Assembly (NCBI GenBank): GCA_958346935.1
Contig: CATVTM010000066.1
Span: 1 to 10,946 of the forward strand
Origin: an uncultured Collinsella sp.
Lineage (GTDB): Bacteria > Actinomycetota > Coriobacteriia > Coriobacteriales > Coriobacteriaceae
Direction: 5' to 3'
Length of the DNA stretch: 10,946 bases
The notes below the pieces were generated by a model, which did no database searches, was not told the origin of the DNA, and saw only the letters and a program-made list of their open reading frames with translations. A program made the position numbers and the translations under genes. Below are positions 5,588 through 10,946 of the stretch, in pieces (positions within the stretch are counted from its first letter, which is position 1; the number at the start of each line of letters is the position of its first letter).

Positions 5588-6502
5588 ATGACTGATGCCG
5601 TTGAGGTGCTGCGAATCGATTCGCTCGAGGATGAGCGGCTCGATGCCTACGTGCGACTGACCGAGCGCGAGCTTCGCTGCGTGCTGGAGCCGCAAAAGGG
5701 CATCTTTATCGCCGAGAGTGCCAAGGTTATTGAGCGCGCGGTGCGTGCCGGATACGAGCCGGTGAGCTTTCTTTTGGGCGAACGCTGGCTCGACCAGATG
5801 ATGCCGCTGTTTGAGCGCCTGGTTGTGCGCGAGGGCGCAGGTTCGGTTCCTGTGTTCGTGGCTTCCATGGAACTCATGGAGCAGCTGACGGGCTTTAACG
5901 TGACGCGCGGTGCGCTCGCGGCGTTTCGTCGCCCGCGGCAGATTCCGGTTGATGAGTTCTTGGGTGGCGTCGTCGAGGCGGCGGGGGAGCGCCCGGTGCG
6001 CGTGTGCGTGCTCGAGGGTATTGTCGACCACACGAACGTGGGTGCGATTTTCCGCTCGGCCGCCGCGCTCAATGTCGACGGTATTTTGGTCAGTCCGACG
6101 TGCTGCGACCCGCTGTACCGTCGCTCGGCCCGCGTGAGCATGGGCACGGTGTTTCAGGTGCCGTGGACGCGTATTGGCAGCGAGGCTCGTGTGTGGCCGC
6201 ACGATGGCCTGGCGGCACTGCACGAAGCCGGTTTTTCGTGCGCTGCGATGGCGCTGACGGACGACTCCGTTTCGCTGGACGATCCTGCGCTGCAGGAGGT
6301 TGATCGCCTGGCGATCTTTATGGGCACCGAGGGTGCCGGCCTGGGCGCCAAGACTATCGCGGGCTGCGACCGAGCCGTACGCATTCCGATGGCGCACGGG
6401 GTCGATTCGCTCAACGTGGCCGCGGCGAGTGCCGTCGCCTTTTGGCAGCTGTGCCCGCACGTGAGCAACGAGTATCACTACCAGCCGGGGCTGTATCACT
6501 AG
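5588..6502 (+). CDS. SpoU/TrmH-family RNA 2'-O-ribose methyltransferase
   Basis: This is a SPOUT-superfamily enzyme that uses S-adenosylmethionine to methylate the 2'-OH of a ribose in rRNA or tRNA; the precise target cannot be read from the sequence. From the ATG at 5588 the product has 304 residues. About 1-130 form the N-terminal substrate-binding region (GIFIAESAKVIERAVRAGY, 38-56, is typical of rRNA-methylase members). Residues 138-290 are the knotted catalytic domain. Motif 1 is HTNVGAIFRSAAAL with Asn150 and Arg156, motif 2 is FMGTEGAGLG (244-253), and motif 3 is IPMAHGVDSLNVAAASAV (267-284). The start is a judgement: ATG 5555 is in frame and 33 bases upstream but would add MCCKEGCGLAT, which looks like noise. 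ATG 5588 begins where homologues normally do, though GAAGGG lies a rather long 15 bases upstream. It probably forms its own transcription unit. Confidence 0.9.
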   Translation: MTDAVEVLRIDSLEDERLDAYVRLTERELRCVLEPQKGIFIAESAKVIERAVRAGYEPVSFLLGERWLDQMMPLFERLVVREGAGSVPVFVASMELMEQLTGFNVTRGALAAFRRPRQIPVDEFLGGVVEAAGERPVRVCVLEGIVDHTNVGAIFRSAAALNVDGILVSPTCCDPLYRRSARVSMGTVFQVPWTRIGSEARVWPHDGLAALHEAGFSCAAMALTDDSVSLDDPALQEVDRLAIFMGTEGAGLGAKTIAGCDRAVRIPMAHGVDSLNVAAASAVAFWQLCPHVSNEYHYQPGLYH

Positions 6503-6558
6503 GCAGATAGTTTGCACCGGGCTCTGACTCGGGGTGTTTCGGTCGACGTCGGTCGGTG

Positions 6559-6584
6559 CTAAGCTGCTATTAGCTTAGGTCTTT
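6559..6584 (+). promoter_or_regulatory. 7-bp inverted repeat upstream of the MATE gene
   Basis: CTAAGCT (6559-6565) and AGCTTAG (6572-6578) are exact inverted arms around a six-base loop, followed by GTCTTT. The element lies 56 bases after the methyltransferase stop and about 50 bases before the MATE start. It could be a weak terminator for the former or an operator for the latter; I cannot separate these. The rest of 6503-6627 holds no gene and no convincing promoter that I can see. Confidence 0.35.
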
Positions 6585-6627
6585 AATTACTGTTTTGTCG
6601 GTTGACGTACGCTTTTGGGGAGGGCGT

Positions 6628-7977
6628 GTGGCTAAGAAATCTACGGCTATCGATGTAACGCAGGGCGTAATTTGGCAGCAGCTGCTTTCGCTGTGCGTTC
6701 CCATCTTTTTTAGTTCGTTTTTTCAGCAGGCCTACACGCTTATCGGTACCTATATTGTCGGTCAGTTTGGCGGCAAGCTCGCGCTGGGCGGCATCCAGGC
6801 CACGATGGTGCTCACCGAGCTCTGCATTGGCTTTTGCGTTGGCGTCGGCGCCGGCTGCGCGGTCATTACCGGTCAGTATTTTGGCCAGCACGATGATGAG
6901 CGACTGAGCCGTTCGGTCCATACGGCCATGACGCTCGCGCTGGTGGGCGGTATCGTTTTCTCGATTCTTGGCACAGTGTTCGTTGAGCCCATGCTGGTGC
7001 TTATGAACACGCCGCATGAACTATTGGCCGAGGGCGTGGCCTATGCTCGCTGTTATTTTGCCGCGATGGTTGCGGCACTGCTGCTTAATATGGGAACCGC
7101 ACTGCTGCGTGCCGTGGGCGACACGCGCGGCCCCGCCGTGATCATTGCCTCTGGCTGCCTTGTTAACGTGGTGCTGGATATCATCTTTGTCGCTGTGTTG
7201 CATATGGAGGCGCTGGGCTGTGGCATCGCAGTGGCGCTGACCATTTGCTCCAATGCAACGATGATCGTGTTGCGCATGATGCGCGCTCCGGGTGCATGGC
7301 GTCTTTCGCTGTCTAAGCTCGGTATCGATCGCGGTATTTGCAAGAGTATGATCTCGTGTGGTCTGCCACTCGGTTTTCAATCGGCTGCCTATTCGATCTC
7401 GAACGTGCTGATCCAGGTGTCGGTTAATTCGTTTGGCGCCGATGTCACGACTGCTTGGGGTCTATCTGGGCGCCTGGATGGCATTATCTGGATGGTGACC
7501 GAGGCGCTCGGCGTATCGATCACTACGTTCTCGGCGCAGAACTTTGGCGCGCGCAACTACGAGCGCATGCGCAAGGGCTACCATACGTCGCTCGTGCTGT
7601 CGTTTATGCTCATTGGTGGCCTGTCTGCCGTGCTGCTGGTGTTCTCGGGCCCGCTGTCGCGTTTGTTTGTCGACGATGCTTCGATTTCGGCGTACACCAC
7701 GACTATCCTCCATTTCATTGCGCCGTTCTATGCGATTTTCTCAATTATCGAGAACGCCTCGGGTTCCATCCGCGGCGCCGGCGTGAGTTTGCAGCCTATG
7801 ATGCTCACCATCTTTGGCACCGTTGTCTTGAGGGTGATCTGGGTGTTTGCGATCATGCCCTTCGATCCGTCGCTCGAGCATCTACTGCTGGTCTACCCCG
7901 TAACCTGGCTCATCACCGCAACCATGTTCACCATCTACCACCACAGCGGCAACTGGCTAGGTCGCGCCACCGCCTAG
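6628..7977 (+). CDS. MATE-family multidrug/cation antiporter
   Basis: This is a polytopic inner-membrane protein of the MATE (NorM/DinF) superfamily, which exports organic cations or other compounds in exchange for Na+ or H+. The product has 449 residues, the usual family length, with about twelve hydrophobic segments in two similar halves. The N-terminal half contains PIFFSSFFQQAYTLIGTYIVG (25-45), the first MATE helix region, and ALLRAVGDTRGP (158-169). The C-terminal half has the equivalent GSIRGAGVSLQP (379-390). The start is GTG 6628, chosen because GGGGAGG (6617-6623) lies four to five bases upstream; the frame is open back to TTG 6595, but that would place the ribosome site inside the gene. 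The substrate cannot be predicted, and drug export should not be assumed. It has no co-directional neighbour within operon distance. The stop is followed by a gene-poor stretch. Confidence 0.93.
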   Translation: MAKKSTAIDVTQGVIWQQLLSLCVPIFFSSFFQQAYTLIGTYIVGQFGGKLALGGIQATMVLTELCIGFCVGVGAGCAVITGQYFGQHDDERLSRSVHTAMTLALVGGIVFSILGTVFVEPMLVLMNTPHELLAEGVAYARCYFAAMVAALLLNMGTALLRAVGDTRGPAVIIASGCLVNVVLDIIFVAVLHMEALGCGIAVALTICSNATMIVLRMMRAPGAWRLSLSKLGIDRGICKSMISCGLPLGFQSAAYSISNVLIQVSVNSFGADVTTAWGLSGRLDGIIWMVTEALGVSITTFSAQNFGARNYERMRKGYHTSLVLSFMLIGGLSAVLLVFSGPLSRLFVDDASISAYTTTILHFIAPFYAIFSIIENASGSIRGAGVSLQPMMLTIFGTVVLRVIWVFAIMPFDPSLEHLLLVYPVTWLITATMFTIYHHSGNWLGRATA

Positions 7978-8000
7978 CTCATCCGTCGGATACCCCTGAT

Positions 8001-8069
8001 AAGTTGCGGTGAAATAGTTCCTGAAAAGCCCTTGCGGACCGTCAAACAAGTACTATTCCACCGCAACTT
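8001..8069. repeat. 69-bp imperfect palindrome (REP/MITE-like dyad)
   Basis: The 18-base arms 8001-8018 (AAGTTGCGGTGAAATAGT) and 8052-8069 pair at 17 of 18 positions around a 33-base centre. Partial complementarity continues inward (CCTG near 8020-8023 against CAAG at 8047-8050). The single mismatch (A8012 with C8058) becomes a G-U wobble in a minus-strand transcript, so that RNA would fold into an unbroken 18-bp stem. The element lies 24 bases after the MATE stop and 38 bases beyond the end of the cobO relic. There is no T-run next to either arm, so it does not look like a simple terminator. It resembles dispersed palindromic elements (REP, MITE), but only one copy is present here. Confidence 0.7.
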
Positions 8070-8106
8070 CCTTATGAGCTGTAGGTGTTGGCGGAAAACG
8101 AATCAA

Positions 8107-8354
8107 TTAGTATTCGATGCCCTGACGGGCTAGGAGGCCTTCGTCGAAGTAGTGTTTGACGGGTCGCATTTCGGTGACCAGGTCCGCGAGGTCTGCGAGG
8201 GGCAGCAGGCCGCGGCCGGTTAGCACGAGCTCCGTGGTGGCGGGCTTTATCGCAATCAGTTCCTCGACATCCTCTCGCGCCCCAAAGCAGCCTTCGTCTT
8301 GCCCTTGCCGTCGCCCGTATAGATCTGAACCTTGCCGACTTCGAGTGATGCCAT
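8107..8354 (-). pseudogene. cobO: Remnant of cob(I)alamin/corrinoid adenosyltransferase (CobO/BtuR type), internally deleted and frameshifted
   Basis: Both ends of a CobO/BtuR adenosyltransferase are readable on the minus strand, but in different frames. The ATG at 8354, preceded by a good ribosome site (AAAGGA, five bases away), starts MASLEVGKVQIYTGDGKGKT, the family's N-terminal strand and P-loop. That frame runs only to a stop at 8256 (32 residues). From about 8277 the frame two bases over encodes the C-terminus: REDVEELI, then ELVLTGRG, then DLADLVTEMRPVKHYFDEG and finally ARQGIEY with its TAA at 8107-8109. An intact enzyme has about 170-200 residues; only about 80 remain, so roughly the middle 90-110 residues were deleted, with the junction near 8275-8285 and the frame lost. 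In the P-loop region the usual second Thr of GKGKTT is Lys. The intact enzyme transfers the adenosyl group from ATP to cobalamin. Well-preserved ends suggest fairly recent loss. An intact paralogue elsewhere is possible. Confidence 0.85.
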
Positions 8355-8414
8355 CTCTATCCTTTCGTGCCCGGCGTCGGTTTATCGCCGGCCGGGTTGG
8401 GTATTCTAGTTAGC

Positions 8415-8442
8415 ATTATCAACCCCAGTAGATGGAGTTCAA
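8415..8442 (-). promoter_or_regulatory. Putative promoter of the cobO relic, reaching the ftsH start region
   Basis: The minus strand reads TTGAAC (8437-8442), a 16-base spacer, then GATAAT (8415-8420; five of six to consensus). Transcription would start near 8408, about 54 bases before the cobO ATG. The leader contains a short inverted repeat (CCGGCG 8371-8376 and CGCCGG 8386-8391). The -35 box overlaps the upstream candidate ftsH start codon region, which is mild support for ftsH starting at 8447 rather than 8432. I could not find an equally good plus-strand promoter for ftsH. Confidence 0.4.
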
Positions 8443-8446
8443 GCAG

Positions 8447-10339
8447 ATGGAGATGGATGACAACAAACGTAGACGGAATATGATCCTCTACGTGCTCATC
8501 GCCTTCGTCGTCTACCTCGTGCTCTCGACCGTTCTGTTCCCTAACATCGGTCACACGCAGCAGATTACGAAGACCGATTACTCGACGTTTGTCAAAGCGC
8601 TCGATAAGAAGAGTGTCGACAAGGTCGAGTACAACACGGACGATTACACGATTTATTACACCAAGAAGGGCGAGGACGAGAACATCGCCTACAAGACGAC
8701 CGGTGTTCCGAATGACGCGGGCTTTACCGATCGCGTGCTTGAGTCCGGTGCTTCGCTGGAGTCGGTCGTTCCCGATAAAAACTCGGGTTTGATGACCTAC
8801 TACCTGCTCACGCTCATCCTTCCCATGGCGATCTTCTTCCTCATCGGTTGGTGGCTCAACCGCCGCATGAAGAAGGCTATGGGCGATGACGGCCCGTCGA
8901 TGAACTTTGGCGGCGGCGGTTTTGGCGGCGGCGGACTGGGTAAGTCCGGCGCGCGCGTGATCGCCTCCAAGGACGTGGGCGTGACCTTTAAGGACGTCGC
9001 CGGCCAGGAAGAGGCCAAGGAGTCTCTCAAGGAGGTCGTCGACTTTCTGGAGAAGCCGCAGCGCTACGAGGAGATCGGCGCCAAGCTGCCGCGCGGTGCT
9101 CTCCTTGTCGGCCCTCCGGGTACCGGTAAGACCCTGCTTGCCAAGGCTGTTGCCGGCGAGGCCGGTGTTCCGTTCTTTAGCATTTCGGGCTCTGAGTTCG
9201 TTGAGATGTTTGTTGGTCGCGGCGCTGCAAAGGTTCGTGACCTGTTTAAGCAGGCCAAGGAAAAGGCCCCGTGTATCGTCTTTATCGATGAGATCGATAC
9301 CATCGGTAAGAAGCGCGATGGCGGCGGCTTTAGCGGCAACGACGAGCGCGAGCAGACGCTCAACCAGTTGCTGACCGAGATGGATGGCTTCGATAACCAC
9401 AAGGGTATCGTTGTCCTTGCCGCAACCAACCGCCCCGACAGTCTCGATCCGGCGCTACTGCGCCCCGGTCGTTTTGACCGCCGCATCCCCGTCGAGTTGC
9501 CCGATCTGACCGGCCGTAAGAACATCCTCGAGCTTCACGCCAAGAGTGTGAAGACCGAGCCGCCGATCGATCTGACCGCGATTGCCCGCGCCACGCCCGG
9601 TGCCTCGGGCGCCGACCTGGCCAATATCATCAACGAGGGCGCCCTGCGCGCCGTTCGCGAGGGTCGCAAGCGTGCAACCCAGGACGACTTCGAGGAGTCG
9701 GTGGAGGTCGTCATTGCCGGCCAACAGCGTAAGTCCACGGTGCTGTCCGACCACGAGAAGCAGGTCGTTTCCTACCACGAGATCGGTCATGCCATCGTTG
9801 CGGCCCGCCAGAAGGGGTCCGCGCCGGTTACCAAGATTACCATCGTGCCGCGCACGAGCGGCGCTCTGGGCTACACCATGCAGGTCGAGGAGGACGAGCG
9901 CTTCCTGACCACGCGCCAGGAGGTGCTGGACAAGCTCGCCGTCTATTGCGGTGGTCGCGCGGCCGAGGAGCTCATCTTTGGCGAGATGACGACCGGCGCC
10001 GCCAACGATATCGAGCAGGCCACCAAGCTCGCCCGTAACATGGTTACGCGCTTTGGTATGTCCGATGAGTTTGGCATGATGGCGCTCGGTACCGTTCAGA
10101 ATGCGTACCTTAACCAGGACACCTCGCTTACCTGCGCTCCCGGTACGGCCGAGCGCGTGGACGCGATTGTCGCCAAGCTGATCGAGGATGCGCACGACCG
10201 CGCTCTACAGATCCTGAAGGAGAACAAGTTTAAGCTCCACGAGCTGGCTCGTTATCTGTACAAGAAGGAGACGATCACGGGCGAGGAGTTTATGAATCTC
10301 CTCACGCGCGAGAATCCGCTGATGCCAAAGCAGCAGTAA
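8447..10339 (+). CDS. ftsH: ATP-dependent zinc metalloprotease FtsH
   Basis: FtsH is a membrane-anchored hexameric AAA+ protease that extracts and degrades damaged membrane proteins and selected cytosolic regulators. From ATG 8447 the product has 630 residues. TM1 spans about 12-31; an extracytoplasmic domain covers about 32-115; TM2 is about 116-137. A Gly-rich linker (FGGGGFGGGG, 154-163) follows. The AAA+ module has Walker A GPPGTGKT (222-229), the pore motif MFVG (254-257), Walker B IVFIDEID (277-284), and the second region of homology with RPGRFDRR (339-346). The protease carries the zinc motif HEIGH (444-448) with the third ligand Asp521 (ANDIEQ). The start is ambiguous: ATG 8432 adds MEFKQ but has no ribosome site, whereas TGGAG (8433-8437) precedes ATG 8447 by nine bases. 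The residue after the pore FVG is Arg (FVGRGAAK) where many FtsH proteins have Val. It is divergent from the cobO relic; a hairpin separates it from DUF523. Confidence 0.97.
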   Translation: MEMDDNKRRRNMILYVLIAFVVYLVLSTVLFPNIGHTQQITKTDYSTFVKALDKKSVDKVEYNTDDYTIYYTKKGEDENIAYKTTGVPNDAGFTDRVLESGASLESVVPDKNSGLMTYYLLTLILPMAIFFLIGWWLNRRMKKAMGDDGPSMNFGGGGFGGGGLGKSGARVIASKDVGVTFKDVAGQEEAKESLKEVVDFLEKPQRYEEIGAKLPRGALLVGPPGTGKTLLAKAVAGEAGVPFFSISGSEFVEMFVGRGAAKVRDLFKQAKEKAPCIVFIDEIDTIGKKRDGGGFSGNDEREQTLNQLLTEMDGFDNHKGIVVLAATNRPDSLDPALLRPGRFDRRIPVELPDLTGRKNILELHAKSVKTEPPIDLTAIARATPGASGADLANIINEGALRAVREGRKRATQDDFEESVEVVIAGQQRKSTVLSDHEKQVVSYHEIGHAIVAARQKGSAPVTKITIVPRTSGALGYTMQVEEDERFLTTRQEVLDKLAVYCGGRAAEELIFGEMTTGAANDIEQATKLARNMVTRFGMSDEFGMMALGTVQNAYLNQDTSLTCAPGTAERVDAIVAKLIEDAHDRALQILKENKFKLHELARYLYKKETITGEEFMNLLTRENPLMPKQQ

Positions 10340-10357
10340 GGCTGGTTGCACAGCGTC

Positions 10358-10396
10358 GAACGCCCCATTTGAGTGCCTATCTCAAATGGGGCGTTC
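10358..10396 (+). terminator. Long hairpin between ftsH and the DUF523 gene
   Basis: A perfect 16-bp stem (arms 10358-10373 and 10381-10396, loop TGCCTAT) begins 19 bases after the ftsH stop. It is followed by TGCTCTAGGTAG rather than a T-run; five Ts occur only at 10410-10414, next to the DUF523 ribosome site. It may act as a partial terminator or as a 3'-end stabiliser of the ftsH message that lets some transcripts read on into DUF523. Confidence 0.65.
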
Positions 10397-10427
10397 TGCT
10401 CTAGGTAGATTTTTGGGAGGTTGGGGA

Positions 10428-10919
10428 ATGAAGATCGTGGTAAGTGCCTGCTTGATGGGCGAGAGCTGCAAGTATAACGGGCTCGATAACTACCATCGCG
10501 AGCTGGTCGAGGCCTGCGAGCGCACGGGGACCGAGGTCCTGTTGGTATGCCCCGAGGTTTTTGGTGGCTTGACCACACCGCGCAAACCGTCCGAGATTGT
10601 GAACGGCGAGGTTCGTACCTGCGAGGGCATCTCGGTCGATCGCGAGTTTCGCCTGGGTGCCCAACGTGCGCTCGATATGTGCGAGCAAGCGGGTGGCCCG
10701 GATGAGATCGTCGCGTGCATCCTGCAAGATCGCAGTCCCTCGTGCGGTGCAGGTCGCATCTACGATGGCACCTTTAGCGGTACGCTCACCGCGGGCAACG
10801 GTATTTTCGTCGACCTGCTGCTGCGTCACGGGTACCGCGTGATTCCGGCTAGCGAGTTCGATCCCAGCATGTTGGAACATTGTCCACAGCACTCGAACCC
10901 AACACTTCCTCACGGGTGA
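10428..10919 (+). CDS. DUF523 family protein
   Basis: This small cytoplasmic protein belongs to the DUF523 family, whose biochemical role I do not know. The product has 163 residues, close to the usual length of about 150. Family hallmarks are VSACLMGESCKYNG (5-18) with Cys8 and Cys14, VCPEVFGGLTTPR (40-52) with Cys41, and LQDRSPSCG (99-107) with Cys106. The conserved cysteines suggest metal, Fe-S or redox chemistry, which is inference. ATG 10428 was chosen because GGGAGG (10415-10420) lies seven bases upstream. An in-frame upstream ATG at 10386 lies inside the hairpin after ftsH and has no ribosome site. It may be co-transcribed with ftsH if the hairpin is leaky; no other promoter was evident. 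The last 10 or so residues (HSNPTLPHG) are probably disordered. The 27 bases after the stop hold nothing recognisable. Confidence 0.9.
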   Translation: MKIVVSACLMGESCKYNGLDNYHRELVEACERTGTEVLLVCPEVFGGLTTPRKPSEIVNGEVRTCEGISVDREFRLGAQRALDMCEQAGGPDEIVACILQDRSPSCGAGRIYDGTFSGTLTAGNGIFVDLLLRHGYRVIPASEFDPSMLEHCPQHSNPTLPHG

Positions 10920-10946
10920 CCGTTTTGGCATCATCCGTGAAGTTGA

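Noticed and set aside
5531..6517. 328-codon minus-strand frame opposite the RNA methyltransferase
   Set aside because: All SpoU motifs are on the plus strand; the antisense product is compositionally odd and lacks a start signal.
8156..8413. 85-codon plus-strand frame between MATE and ftsH
   Set aside because: It is antisense to the recognisable cobO remnant and has no ribosome site or family resemblance.
8357..9400. 347-codon minus-strand frame opposite ftsH
   Set aside because: It mirrors the FtsH AAA+ domain and would collide with the cobO relic's ribosome site; no motif supports it.

Overview
The window is chromosomal DNA of a GC-rich bacterium. Gene content (an smc-ftsY-ffh cluster, a DUF134/NifX protein, ThyA plus DHFR, FtsH, DUF523), high third-position GC and the protein style suggest a Coriobacteriia actinobacterium, possibly Collinsella-like. 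That assignment is inference from sequence character; no 16S gene or other marker is present to prove it.

Layout. (1) 1-3070: the end of smc, then ftsY and ffh, all on + and tightly packed (1-bp overlap, then a 10-bp gap), closed by a strong hairpin. These genes serve chromosome organisation and co-translational protein targeting; FtsY and Ffh are the two GTPases of the SRP pathway. (2) 3120-4100: a minus-strand gene fusing a DUF134 DNA-binding domain to a NifX/NifB-type cofactor-binding domain with a His/Cys-rich tail. Two related palindromes 53 bp apart bracket its putative promoter. A perfect Shine-Dalgarno inside the gene precedes the second domain. (3) 4102-5478: thyA and folA abut, forming a thymidylate unit in which DHFR regenerates the folate oxidised by ThyA. 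A different palindrome sits in the thyA promoter. (4) 5588-7977: a SpoU/TrmH-family RNA methyltransferase and a MATE transporter, each apparently its own unit. (5) 7978-8446: a stretch with no intact gene. It holds a long imperfect palindrome (8001-8069) and the remains of a cobO/btuR corrinoid adenosyltransferase gene that lost its middle. (6) 8447-10919: ftsH, a long hairpin, and a DUF523 gene.

Most of the window is ordinary housekeeping DNA. The parts most worth a second look are the DUF134-NifX locus with its twin operators and internal start, the cobO relic, and the 69-bp dyad beside it. Nothing here looks like a phage, plasmid, CRISPR or toxin-antitoxin system. No tRNA or rRNA gene was recognised.
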